From the NCBI RefSeq assembly GCF_016919245.1, contig NZ_JAFEJA010000002.1, positions 62,001 to 126,000 on the forward strand: a stretch of 64,000 bases of DNA, read 5' to 3'. A program made the translations under genes and the position numbers. The DNA is from Streptomyces zhihengii (GTDB lineage Bacteria; Actinomycetota; Actinomycetes; Streptomycetales; Streptomycetaceae). Below are positions 16,000-25,913 of this stretch, one piece after another. The notes under the pieces were generated by a model that did not search any database, was not told the DNA's origin, and saw only the letters and a program-made list of their open reading frames with translations. Every line of letters begins with the position of its first letter. The stretch's first letter is position 1.

Positions 16000-16734
16000 G
16001 TGGCGCTCAAGAACATCCCGGACCCTGGTTTCTCCGACGACGACGGCACCGCCGACCCCGCCCTGGAGGCGGCGCTCGCCGCCTGGGCGGCGGACGGCAC
16101 GGCCGAGCAGGCCGTCCTCACCGCGCTGAAGGGCGCGCGTCTCCTCGTCCCCGTCGTCGCCGTGCTCGGCGAGGTCGAGACCGACGAGAACGGGCTGCGC
16201 CGCGAGAAGACCAGCGACATGGCCGTCCCCACGCTCACCGCGGGCGGCCGGCGGGCGCTGCCCGCGTTCACCTCGACCGCCTCGCTCGCCCGCTGGGACC
16301 CCGAGGCCCGCCCCGTCGCCGTGCCGCTGCACCAGGCGCTCCAGGCGGCCGCCCACGAGAAGGCGGACACCCTCCTGCTGGACCTGGCCGGCCCCGTCCC
16401 GTACCAGCTCCGCGGTCCCGCGCTGCTGGCCCTCGCGGAGGGCCGCACCAGCACCGACCCGCTCGCCGACCCGGCGGTCACCGGTGCCGTGCGCGAGACG
16501 CTCGCCGCCCACCCGGACGTGCTGCGGGCGCACTTCGTGCCCGGCCGGGACAGCGACGGCACGCTGGCGCTGGTCCTCGCCCCTGACGCGGTCCCCGCGG
16601 AGGCGGGCCGCCGGGTCGCCGAGGCGCTGGCGTCCCACGACGTACTGAGGGCCCGCCTGGTGCGGGGACTCGACCTGGCACTGCTGCCGGCCGAGGCCGC
16701 CGCTCCGGGCGAGCCCTTGTACGTGCGGAGCTGA
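16000..16734 (+). CDS. SseB-family protein
   Basis: A 244-residue soluble protein. It has the SseB N-terminal domain features: a small acidic start, the LEAALAAWAADGTAEQAVLTALKGARLLVPV segment (key residues W, L, RLLVP) and the HEKADTLLLDLAGP region, followed by a C-terminal SseB-like part. SseB was named for enhanced serine sensitivity in enterobacteria; its molecular role remains unclear. The GTG start has no ribosome site and a TAGGCT box six bases upstream, so the mRNA is probably leaderless. Convergent with the DUF1844 gene. Confidence 0.8.
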   Translation: MALKNIPDPGFSDDDGTADPALEAALAAWAADGTAEQAVLTALKGARLLVPVVAVLGEVETDENGLRREKTSDMAVPTLTAGGRRALPAFTSTASLARWDPEARPVAVPLHQALQAAAHEKADTLLLDLAGPVPYQLRGPALLALAEGRTSTDPLADPAVTGAVRETLAAHPDVLRAHFVPGRDSDGTLALVLAPDAVPAEAGRRVAEALASHDVLRARLVRGLDLALLPAEAAAPGEPLYVRS

Positions 16735-16737
16735 CGC

Positions 16738-16798
16738 CGTCCCGGGCCGTCGCGGTCCCGTCCGGGACCGCGGCTCCGGGACCGCGACGGCCCGGACG
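16738..16798. terminator. Bidirectional terminator hairpin
   Basis: An 18-bp perfect stem (16743-16760 with 16777-16794), extendable past a one-base bulge to 16738 and 16798. The loop contains a second copy of the right arm's start, allowing an alternative shorter hairpin (16752-16771). It separates two convergent genes. Confidence 0.7.
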
Positions 16799-16800
16799 GT

Positions 16801-17181
16801 TCAGCCGTAGACCGGTCCGGTGTACTTCTCGCCAGGGCCCTGGCCGGGCTCGTCCGGGACGAGCGACGCCTCGCGGAACGCGAGCTGCAGGGACTTCAGG
16901 CCGTCCCGCAGCGGTGCCGCGTGGAACGAGCTGATCTCGGTGGTGCTGGCGTCCAGCAGCCCGGCCAGCGCGTGGACCAGCTTGCGGGCCTCGTCGAGGT
17001 CCTTGTGGTCCTCGGCGTCCTCGGTCAGACCGAGCTTGACGGCGGCCGCGCTCATCAGGTTGACCGCGACCGTGACGATCACCTCGACGGCCGGGACCTC
17101 GGCGATGTCGCGCGTCATGGCGTCGAAGTCGGGAGATTCCGGCGTTCCGGTGGGTTCATTGGGGGAGGTCGCGTCACTCAT
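16801..17181 (-). CDS. DUF1844-domain protein
   Basis: 126 residues, acidic. The central part (FDAMTRDIAEVPAVEVIVT, VNLMSAAAVKLGL, EARKLVHALAGLLD) is the DUF1844 helical domain found in actinobacteria, usually beside infC as here. ATG at 17181 is preferred over the GTG at 17190 because TATCGT ends seven bases before it, fitting a leaderless transcript, and no ribosome site exists for either. Function unknown. Confidence 0.82.
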   Translation of the reverse strand: MSDATSPNEPTGTPESPDFDAMTRDIAEVPAVEVIVTVAVNLMSAAAVKLGLTEDAEDHKDLDEARKLVHALAGLLDASTTEISSFHAAPLRDGLKSLQLAFREASLVPDEPGQGPGEKYTGPVYG

Positions 17182-17228
17182 GACGCACACGATATGCGCC
17201 GCCCGCCCGCGGGCCCGCCCCGGCCGCC

Positions 17229-17559
17229 GGTTAGCCCCATCCCCCGGGAGCTGCTAACCTTGTGTGACGACCGGCTGGACATCTGTGTGTCCGGCCCACA
17301 AGTGGAGGCTCCGATCTCCCACCTGGCCGCCCCTTCCGGGCGGCGGGTCACCGGTCAGGCGGCGCCCATCGTTCCGTACGGACGATGGAAGCCGCCCGAT
17401 GTGCGCCCCGCGACGACTCGCGGCGGTGTTCCGGTTCGATGGAGCATCCGCCTGTGTCCCGTCCGGGGCATTTTTCGTGTTCCGGTGCGGTTGGTCTGAC
17501 GAAACAGACGTTACGCGGCTGTCTGCCAGGCAGTCGTGTGGTGCTACCGAGGAGGATCC
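17229..17559 (+). promoter_or_regulatory. infC promoter and long structured leader
   Basis: An inverted repeat GGTTAGC (17229-17235) and GCTAACC (17253-17259) overlaps a plausible promoter: TTAGCC at 17231, an 18-base gap and TAACCT at 17255. Transcription from about 17267 would give a leader of nearly 300 nt with several GC hairpins, including one around a T5 loop near 17470-17495. Leaders of infC-rpmI-rplT operons elsewhere are bound by L20 or act through IF3; an equivalent L20 site was not identified here. Confidence 0.5.
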
Positions 17560-18213
17560 ATCAGCGCCGAGCCCCGCATCAACGACCGGATTCGCGTTCC
17601 CGAGGTGCGACTTGTCGGTCCCAGCGGCGAGCAGGTCGGGATTGTTCCGCTTGCCAAGGCCCTGGAGCTTGCGCAGGAGTACGACCTCGACCTCGTCGAG
17701 GTCGCGGCGAACGCCCGCCCGCCCGTGTGCAAGCTCATGGACTACGGGAAGTTCAAATACGAGTCGGCCATGAAGGCCCGTGAGGCGCGCAAGAACCAGG
17801 CGCACACGGTCATCAAGGAGATGAAGCTCCGGCCGAAGATCGATCCGCACGACTACGACACCAAGAAGGGTCATGTCGTCCGGTTCCTCAAGCAGGGCGA
17901 CAAGGTCAAGATCACGATCATGTTCCGTGGTCGTGAGCAGTCCCGCCCCGAACTCGGCTTCCGTCTGCTGCAGCGTCTCGCGGCCGACGTCGAGGACCTC
18001 GGCTTCATCGAGTCGAACCCGAAGCAGGACGGCCGGAACATGATCATGGTTCTTGGCCCCCACAAGAAGAAGACCGAGGCCATGGCCGAGGCGCGTGAGG
18101 CCCAGGCCGCACGCAAGGCCGAACGCCAGGGATCGCCGGACCAGGGCCACGAGGCCCCGGCCGACGCCCCGGCCGAGACCGACGCCCCGGCCGACACACC
18201 CTCCGAGGCGTGA
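17560..18213 (+). CDS. infC: Translation initiation factor IF-3, ATC start
   Basis: IF3 binds the 30S subunit and selects initiator tRNA and start codons. The 217-residue protein shows N-domain motif [17 protein letters not shown], the linker rich in Lys ([13 protein letters not shown]) and the C-domain [14 protein letters not shown]. The only well-placed start is ATC at 17560, five bases after GAGGAGG; upstream GTG 17536 has no ribosome site and the first internal ATG is about 60 codons in. A near-cognate start is known to let IF3 repress its own synthesis in E. coli (AUU). The C-terminus has an unusual Ala/Asp/Pro-rich extension (about 35 residues). Confidence 0.95.
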   Translation: MSAEPRINDRIRVPEVRLVGPSGEQVGIVPLAKALELAQEYDLDLVEVAANARPPVCKLMDYGKFKYESAMKAREARKNQAHTVIKEMKLRPKIDPHDYDTKKGHVVRFLKQGDKVKITIMFRGREQSRPELGFRLLQRLAADVEDLGFIESNPKQDGRNMIMVLGPHKKKTEAMAEAREAQAARKAERQGSPDQGHEAPADAPAETDAPADTPSEA

Positions 18214-18331
18214 CCCGAGGGGCCGCCCGGCGGCGGCCCCGGTCGGGCCCGGAACCCCAACCACGATCTGACGCTCCCGCTGTCCGGTGTCCGCACCGGG
18301 GGAGCGCCACTGATGAGGAGATAACGGCGCG

Positions 18332-18526
18332 ATGCCGAAGAACAAGACGCACAGCGGTGCCAAGAAGCGCTTCAAGATCACCGGCTCCGGCAAGGTGCTC
18401 CGCGAGCGCGCCGGCAAGCGCCACCTGCTCGAGCACAAGTCGTCCCGTCTGACGCGCCGCCTCACCGGCAACGCCGAGATGGCCCCGGGCGACGCCGCGA
18501 AGATCAAGAAGCTTCTCGGCAAGTGA
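18332..18526 (+). CDS. rpmI: 50S ribosomal protein L35
   Basis: 64 residues, strongly basic, with the L35 start [15 protein letters not shown], central [20 protein letters not shown] and end KKLLGK. AGGAG lies before the ATG. It is the second gene of infC-rpmI-rplT. The preceding 118-nt gap shows no gene. A small hairpin (18533-18540 with 18545-18552) follows and separates it from rplT. Confidence 0.97.
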   Translation: MPKNKTHSGAKKRFKITGSGKVLRERAGKRHLLEHKSSRLTRRLTGNAEMAPGDAAKIKKLLGK

Positions 18527-18627
18527 CGTCATCCGTCCCCGCACGGGGACGGGACGCCGGGACCGGGACCTATTCGTTTCCGGGCCGTGTGATCACCGAC
18601 CACGGCCCCGCTACAAGGAGTTAACAA

Positions 18628-19011
18628 GTGGCACGCGTCAAGCGGGCAGTCAACGCCCACAAGAAGCGCCGGGCGATCCTCGAGCAGGCCAGCGGCTACC
18701 GCGGTCAGCGTTCGCGCCTGTACCGCAAGGCCAAGGAGCAGGTCACCCACTCCCTGGTCTACAACTACAACGACCGCAAGAAGCGCAAGGGCGACTTCCG
18801 TCAGCTGTGGATCCAGCGCATCAACGCCGCTGCCCGCGCCAACGGCATCACCTACAACCGCTTCATCCAGGGTCTGAAGGCCGCCAACGTCGAGGTGGAC
18901 CGCAAGATCCTCGCCGAGCTCGCGGTCAACGACGCCAACGCGTTCGCGGCTCTCGTCGAGGTCGCCCAGAAGGCGCTTCCGAGCGACGTCAACGCCCCCA
19001 AGGCTGCCTGA
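18628..19011 (+). CDS. rplT: 50S ribosomal protein L20
   Basis: 127 residues, GTG start preceded by [23 protein letters not shown], the [17 protein letters not shown] helix and [20 protein letters not shown] segment (here [17 protein letters not shown]) are diagnostic. L20 is needed early in 50S assembly and in many bacteria also represses this operon by binding its mRNA. Confidence 0.97.
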   Translation: MARVKRAVNAHKKRRAILEQASGYRGQRSRLYRKAKEQVTHSLVYNYNDRKKRKGDFRQLWIQRINAAARANGITYNRFIQGLKAANVEVDRKILAELAVNDANAFAALVEVAQKALPSDVNAPKAA

Positions 19012-19027
19012 CGCTTCGTCGAGCCGA

Positions 19028-19060
19028 CCGGACCCGCAGGCCGCCCGCCTGCGGGTCCGG
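19028..19060 (+). terminator. Terminator of infC-rpmI-rplT
   Basis: A 14-bp stem (19028-19041 with 19047-19060) with a 5-nt loop, followed by GTTTGG, a little richer in T than most hairpins here. Confidence 0.75.
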
Positions 19061-19123
19061 CGCGTTTGGCCCCAGCAGCCCCGTGCCCGACCAGCCCGAC
19101 CAGTGAGAGAGCCCAAGGCGCAG

Positions 19124-19966
19124 ATGCCCACCCCCGAGCTGATCTCCCCGCGCTCCCCCCGAGTGACCGCCGCACGGCGGCTCGCCAAGCGGAACTTCCG
19201 CGGCAAGGACCGGCTGTTCATCGCCGAGGGGCCCCAGGCCGTCCGCGAGGCCGTCGCCCACCGCGGTCCCACCGGTGAGCCCACCCTGGTCGAGCTGTTC
19301 ACCACCGTGGAGGCCGCCGAGCGGTACGACGGCATCGTGCGGGCCGCGCTCGACGCGGGCGCCCGGGTGCACCACGCCTCCGACGCCGTCCTCGCCGAGG
19401 TGTCCCAGACCGTCACCCCGCAGGGCCTGGTCGGCGTCTGCCGCTTCCTCGACTCGCCCTTCGAGGACATCCTCGCCGCGGGCCCCCGGCTCGTCGCCGT
19501 CCTCGCCAACGTCCGCGACCCCGGGAACGCCGGCACCGTGCTGCGCTGCGCCGATGCCGCCGGAGCCGACGCCGTCGTCCTCACCGACGCCTCCGTCGAC
19601 CTGTACAACCCCAAGTCCGTGCGGGCCTCGGTCGGTTCCCACTTCCATCTGCCGGTCGCCGTCGGCGTCCCCGTCGAGAAGGCCGTCCAGGGCCTGAAGG
19701 ACGCCGGGGTGCGCGTGCTGGCCGCCGACGGGGCGGGCGACCACGACCTCGACGACGAACTCGACGGCGGCACCATGGGCGGCCCCACCGCGTGGATCTT
19801 CGGCAACGAGGCGTGGGGCCTCCCCGAGGAGACCCGCGCGCTCGCCGACGCCGTGGTGCGGGTGCCCATCCACGGAAAGGCCGAGTCCCTGAACCTGGCG
19901 ACCGCCGCCGCCGTATGTCTCTACGCCTCGGCGCGGGCACAGCGCGCCGGGCGCGGGACGGCCTGA
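19124..19966 (+). CDS. TrmH/SpoU-family RNA 2'-O-methyltransferase
   Basis: 280 residues. An N-terminal substrate-binding domain (RGKDRLFIAEGPQAVREAV) precedes a SPOUT domain with its three motifs: NVRDPGNAGTVLRCADAAGA (Asn and Arg of motif 1), WIFGNEAWGLPEE (motif 2) and VPIHGKAESLNLATAAAV (motif 3), which form the knotted AdoMet site. Likely methylates 23S rRNA or tRNA ribose. ATG 19124 has AAGG six bases upstream; a GTG at 19103 lacks one. Its position after rplT is typical of actinobacteria. The exact target nucleotide cannot be told. Confidence 0.9.
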   Translation: MPTPELISPRSPRVTAARRLAKRNFRGKDRLFIAEGPQAVREAVAHRGPTGEPTLVELFTTVEAAERYDGIVRAALDAGARVHHASDAVLAEVSQTVTPQGLVGVCRFLDSPFEDILAAGPRLVAVLANVRDPGNAGTVLRCADAAGADAVVLTDASVDLYNPKSVRASVGSHFHLPVAVGVPVEKAVQGLKDAGVRVLAADGAGDHDLDDELDGGTMGGPTAWIFGNEAWGLPEETRALADAVVRVPIHGKAESLNLATAAAVCLYASARAQRAGRGTA

Positions 19967-20063
19967 ACGAGACCACTCGCTCAGGGGGTCCGCCACGTCA
20001 CTTTCAGCTAGTAGTGTGACGGGCTCGGGGCCCACTCGGCAGCGGAGAGGTGGGATACGGGGC

Positions 20064-21185
20064 ATGACCGTGGGGACCAGCACGCCCGGCCGGCCGGCGG
20101 AGGCCGGCCCGCGCCGCGCCGGCACCACCGGCGCGTCCGCGATCGACCCCGACGACCTCCCCGACGGGCTGGTCGTCGCCGACGAGAGCGGCCGGGTCGT
20201 CTGCTTCAACGAGGCCGCGGCCCGCATCACCGCCGTCGCCCGCGCCGACGCCATCGGCGCACCCCTGGAACACGCCCTGCCGCTGGAGGACCTCAAGGGC
20301 CGCCGCTGGTGGACCATGACCGACCCCTACGGCGGGCTCGCCACCCGCACCGGCCAGCCCGAGCGCAATCTGCTGCTGCCCGGCGGCCGGGAGGTCCTCG
20401 TCTCCGCACGCTACGTCCGGGACGTGCCCACCGGCCCCGTGCGCCGGCTCGTGGTCAGCCTGCGCGGCACCGAGGCGCGCCGCCGCACCGAGCGCAGCCA
20501 CGCGGAACTGATCGCCACCGTCGCCCACGAGCTGCGCTCCCCGCTCACCTCGGTGAAGGGCTTCACGGCGACCCTGCTCGCCAAGTGGGAGCGGTTCACC
20601 GACGACCAGAAGCGGCTCATGCTGGAGACCGTCGACGCGGACGCCGGCCGGATCTCCCGGCTCATCGCCGAGCTCCTCGACATCTCCCGCATCGACTCCG
20701 GCCGGCTGGAGGTGCGCCGCCAGCCCGTGGACATGCCCGCGGCCGTGGCACGCCACGTCCAGGCCCACATCGCCGGCGGCAAGGCGCCCGACCGCTTCGC
20801 CGTCCGCATCCGGACCGCACTGCCCGAGCTGTGGGCCGACCCCGACAAGGTCGACCAGGTGCTCGGCAACCTCCTCGAAAATGCGGTGCGCCACGGCGAG
20901 GGAACCGTCACCATCGAGGTGGCGCCGGCATCGGCGGACGACGACGAGAAGGGCACGGCGGTCACCGTGAGCGACCAGGGTCCCGGCATCCCCGAGGAGT
21001 CGATGGCCCGTGTCTTCACCCGTTTCTGGCGGGGGAGCAAGCGCGGCGGCACCGGCCTGGGCCTGTACATCGTCAAGGGCATCGTCGAGGCGCACGGCGG
21101 GACGATCACCGTCGGCCGGGGACCCGGCGGCGGTGCCGAGTTCCGATTTATCCTGCCCGTCGGCACTCCGGCCCACCTCCTCTAG
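20064..21185 (+). CDS. PAS-domain sensor histidine kinase
   Basis: 373 residues without membrane segments: a PAS domain (about 30-120: DDLPDGLVVADESGRVVCFNEAA), a HisKA dimerisation helix with the phospho-acceptor His155 in VAHELRSPLTS, and a HATPase domain with the N box (NLLENAVRHG), G1 (DQGPGIP), F (FTRFWRG) and G2 (GGTGLGLYI) boxes. A soluble PAS kinase should sense an internal signal such as redox or a ligand. No response regulator gene is adjacent, so it is an orphan here. ATG 20064 is chosen over a GTG at 20016. Confidence 0.9.
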   Translation: MTVGTSTPGRPAEAGPRRAGTTGASAIDPDDLPDGLVVADESGRVVCFNEAAARITAVARADAIGAPLEHALPLEDLKGRRWWTMTDPYGGLATRTGQPERNLLLPGGREVLVSARYVRDVPTGPVRRLVVSLRGTEARRRTERSHAELIATVAHELRSPLTSVKGFTATLLAKWERFTDDQKRLMLETVDADAGRISRLIAELLDISRIDSGRLEVRRQPVDMPAAVARHVQAHIAGGKAPDRFAVRIRTALPELWADPDKVDQVLGNLLENAVRHGEGTVTIEVAPASADDDEKGTAVTVSDQGPGIPEESMARVFTRFWRGSKRGGTGLGLYIVKGIVEAHGGTITVGRGPGGGAEFRFILPVGTPAHLL

Positions 21186-21234
21186 CGAGGGCCGGGCGGC
21201 CCACGGGCTCATTCGACACTCCCCACCCCGTTAG

Positions 21235-22442
<1,208 letters not shown>

Positions 22443-22443
<1 letters not shown>

Positions 22444-24956
22444 TGCGCGTCCCGCTTTCCTGGCTGCGGGAGTACGTCGACCTGCCGGCGACGGAGACCG
22501 GCCGCGACGTCCAGGCCAGGCTCATCGCCGCCGGGCTCGAGGTCGAGACCGTCGAGCAGCTCGGCGCCGGCCTCAAGGGCCCCCTCGTCGTCGGCCAGGT
22601 GCTGACCATCGAGGAGCTGGAGGGCTTCAAGAAGCCCATCCGCTTCTGCACCGTCGACGTCGGCGCGGCCAACGGCACCGGCGAGCCGCAGGAGATCGTC
22701 TGCGGCGCCCGCAACTTCGCCGTCGGCGACAAGGTCGTCGTGGTGCTGCCCGGCGCCGTGCTCCCCGGCGACTTCGCGATCGCCGCGCGCAAGACGTACG
22801 GCAAGACCTCCCACGGCATGATCTGCTCGGGCGACGAGCTGGGCATGGGCGACGACGGCAGCGGCGGCATCATCGTGCTCCCGCCGGAGCACGAGGCCGG
22901 CACCGACGCGATCGAGCTGCTGGAACTCGTCGACGAGGTCCTCGACATCGCCGTCACGCCCGACCGCGGCTACGCGCTGTCGATGCGCGGCGTCGCCCGC
23001 GAGGCGGCCACCGCCTACGGGCTGCCGCTGCGCGACCCGGCGCTGCTCGACGTCCCCGCGCCCAACGCGCACGGCTACGCCGTCAAGGTCACCGACCCCG
23101 TCGGCTGCGACAGCTTCACCGCGCGCACCGTCGTCGGCCTGGAGCCCGAGGCGCGCTCGCCGATCTGGCTGCGGCGCAGGCTGCAGAAGGCCGGCATGCG
23201 GCCGATCTCGCTCGCCGTGGACATCACCAACTACGTGATGCTCGAACTCGGCCAGCCGCTGCACGCCTACGACCGCGGCCGTCTCGACGGGCCGATCGGC
23301 GTCCGCCGCGCCGAGCAGGGCGAGAAGCTCACCACCCTCGACGGCGCCAAGCGGGTCCTCGACGCCGAGGACCTCGTCATCACCGACGACCGCGGCCCCA
23401 TCGGCCTCGCGGGCGTCATGGGCGGAGCCGACACCGAGATCGCCGACCACGACGACACCGCCGGTGCCACCACCGAGGTCGTCATCGAGGCCGCGCACTT
23501 CGACCCCGTCGCCATCGCCCGCACCGCGCGCCGGCACCGGCTCTCCTCCGAGGCGTCCAAGCGCTTCGAGCGGGGTGTCGACCCGCAGGCCGCGGCCGCC
23601 GCGGCGCAGCGCACCGTCGACCTGCTGGTGCTGCTCGCCGGCGGCACCGCCGAGGCGGGCGTCACCCAGATCACCGCCCCGCGCGCGCCGCGCACCGTCG
23701 CGATGCCCGCGGACCACCCGGACCGGGTGGCGGGCGTGGCCTACGGCCGCGAGATCGTCGTCCGCCGCCTCCAGGAGGTCGGCTGCGACGTCCAGGGCCA
23801 GGACGACCTCGTCGTCACCGTCCCGTCGTGGCGGCCCGACCTCGCGGCGCCGAACGACCTCGCCGAAGAGGTCATCCGGCTGGAGGGCTACGAGAACCTG
23901 CCCTCCACGCTGCCCACCCCGCCGTCCGGCCGCGGGCTCACCGCGCGCCAGCGGCTGCACCGCCGGGTCGGCCGCGCGCTGGCCGGCGCCGGGTACGTCG
24001 AGGCGCTGAACTACCCCTTCATCGGGGAGCAGGTGCTCGACCAGCTCGGCCTCGACGCGGACGACGCGCGCCGCAGGACGGTCAAGCTCGCCAACCCGAT
24101 CTCCGACGAGGAGCCGGCGCTGCGCACCACGCTGCTGCCCGGGCTGCTCGGCGCCCTGCGCCGCAACGACGGCCGCGGCAGCCACGACCTGGCGCTCTTC
24201 GAGACCGGTCTGGTCTTCCGGCCGACCGGTGAGGAGCGGCCCGCGGTCACCCTGCCCGTGGACCGCCGTCCCACGGACGCGGAGATCGCCGAACTGAACG
24301 CCTCGCTGCCGCCGCAGCCGCGCCGCGTCGCCGTCGTCCTGGCCGGCGCCCGCGAGCTCGACGGCTGGTGGGGCAAGGGCCGGCCGGCCGACTGGGCGGA
24401 CGCCGTCGAGGCCGCGCGGGTCGTCGCCCGCGAGGCCGGCGTCGAGCTCGACGTGCGGGCCGATCAGCACGCGCCCTGGCACCCGGGACGCTGCGCCGCG
24501 CTGTACGCCCGCGCGAACGGCGAGGAGATCCTCCTCGGCCACGCGGGCGAACTGCACCCGCGCGTCGTCAAGGCGCTGCACCTGCCGGAGCGCACCTGCG
24601 CGATGGAGCTGGAGCTCGACCGCCTGGAGCGGGCGGCGGACGGCGCCCTGCAGGCGCCGCGGATCTCCACCTTCCCGGTGGCGACCCAGGACGTCGCGCT
24701 GGTCGTCGCCGACGACGTCCCGGCCGCCGAGGTCGAGACCGCGCTGCGCGAGGGGGCGGGTGAACTGCTGGAGTCCCTGCGGCTGTTCGACGTCTTCACC
24801 GGTGAGCAGATCGGTGAGGGCCGCAAGTCCCTCGCCTACGCCCTGCGCTTCCGCGCACCGGACCGCACGCTGACCGTCGACGAGGCGTCGGCCGCGCGGG
24901 ACGCGGCGGTGGCGCTGGCGGCGGAGCGCACCGGAGCGGTCCTCCGCGGCGCCTGA
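22443..24956 (+). CDS. pheT: Phenylalanyl-tRNA synthetase beta subunit
   Basis: 837 residues with the usual domain order: N-terminal beta segment ([15 protein letters not shown]), EMAP-II-like tRNA-binding fold (about 45-155: [10 protein letters not shown] to GTDAIELL), B3/B4 editing domain ([23 protein letters not shown] region), B5, a class II-like pseudo-catalytic core and the C-terminal FDX-ACB domain ([33 protein letters not shown]). Starts one base within the pheS stop codon, ensuring equal synthesis of both subunits. Confidence 0.96.
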
Positions 24957-24972
24957 ACCCAGCCCGCTGTGC

Positions 24973-25017
24973 CGCCGAAGGCGCGCCCGGTCCTCACGAC
25001 CGGGCGCGCCTTCGGCG
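24973..25017 (+). terminator. pheST terminator
   Basis: A perfect 20-bp stem (24973-24992 with 24998-25017) and a 5-nt loop start 17 bases after the pheT stop. Confidence 0.85.
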
Positions 25018-25103
25018 TCTGCGGGGCCTGCCGGCCCGTCCGGCGGCGTGTGGGGGTGCCGCGCGGAGCGGTACGGGTGCGGGTGGTGTTCTGTGCGGTG
25101 CGG

Positions 25104-25345
25104 GTGGTGTGCGTTGCTTGTGCGGGGGCTCGGCTTCCTGTGCGGTGGGGTTGTTCCTTTCAGCCCGTCCGGCGTTTGAGGACGCCGCGCGGAGCGCGGT
25201 TCCGGTCCGCGTGGTGTGCGTTGCTTGTGCGGGGGCTCGGCTCCTGTGCGGTGGGGTTGTTCCTTTCAGCCCGTCCGGCGTTTGAGGACGCCGCGCGGAG
25301 CGCGGTACCGGTCCGCGCGGTGTGCGTCGCTCGTGCGGGGCTCGG
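25104..25345. repeat. Tandem ~107-bp intergenic repeat
   Basis: Unit 1 is 25104-25210 and unit 2 is 25211-25316, nearly identical except for a one-base loss and a few changes; a decayed third start follows to about 25345. Each full unit contains AGCCCGTCCGGCGTTTGAGG, a motif I recall as a frequent Streptomyces intergenic repeat. The 24957-25913 gap contains no convincing gene; apparent reading frames follow the repeats. Confidence 0.8.
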
Positions 25346-25400
25346 CTTCCCGTGCGGTGCGCTGCCCGTGTGCGCGGCGCCTTCGCGGGGGCGCTGCCCC

Positions 25401-25572
25401 CGAGCCCCCGCGCCTCAATCGCCGGCGGGGCTGGGATTCGCCGTCTGTCCGGCGGGTGTGGACACCGCCGCCGGGGTGCGCGGGCCCCCGCGCCTCGATC
25501 GCCGGCGGGGCTGGGTTCCGCCGGGGCGCGCGTGCCCCGCGCCTTCATCGCACGCCGGGGCTGGGATTCGCC
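25401..25572. repeat. Three copies of a GC-rich CGCCTCAATCGCCGGCGGGG motif
   Basis: Related copies begin at 25411, 25491 and 25540, each with an A(T/A)TCGC(C/A)-type centre followed by GGGGCTGG(G)TTCGCC-like sequence. CGCC...GGCG arms allow each to fold as a small hairpin. Dispersed repeats of this kind are common between genes in Streptomyces. Confidence 0.65.
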
Positions 25573-25587
25573 GGCAGCGCGGGGAAG

Positions 25588-25633
25588 CGCCCCGGTGACC
25601 GGCACCCCCCGAGGAGTGCCCGTCACCGGGGCG
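25588..25633. repeat. Isolated 18-bp inverted repeat
   Basis: Arms 25588-25605 and 25616-25633 match at 17 of 18 positions around a 10-nt loop. It is about 630 nt past pheT and 280 nt before the next gene, so it does not sit directly behind any gene; terminator or decayed element remnant are both possible. Confidence 0.5.
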
Positions 25634-25913
25634 GGCCGGTGGCCGCGGCCCTGCGGCGGCCGGCCGGGGCGCCGCCCGTCCTGCCGCGGAGTGTCGGGCA
25701 GATCCGGCAGGGCGGGCGGCGCGGGGAGGGGCCGCCGTACTGTACGAGGGGGAGCCGGCGGCCCGGACGCCTCGAGAAGGAGGCAGTTCAGTCAAGCGGC
25801 GCCGGCCGTCCACCGGGAGCGTGCGCAAGCAGGGGAAAAGCGCACTTGTTTCACACCCCGTGCGAATCGTCCTCTACTACGCTGAGGCGACCGAAGCACC
25901 CCGGAGGGGGCCC

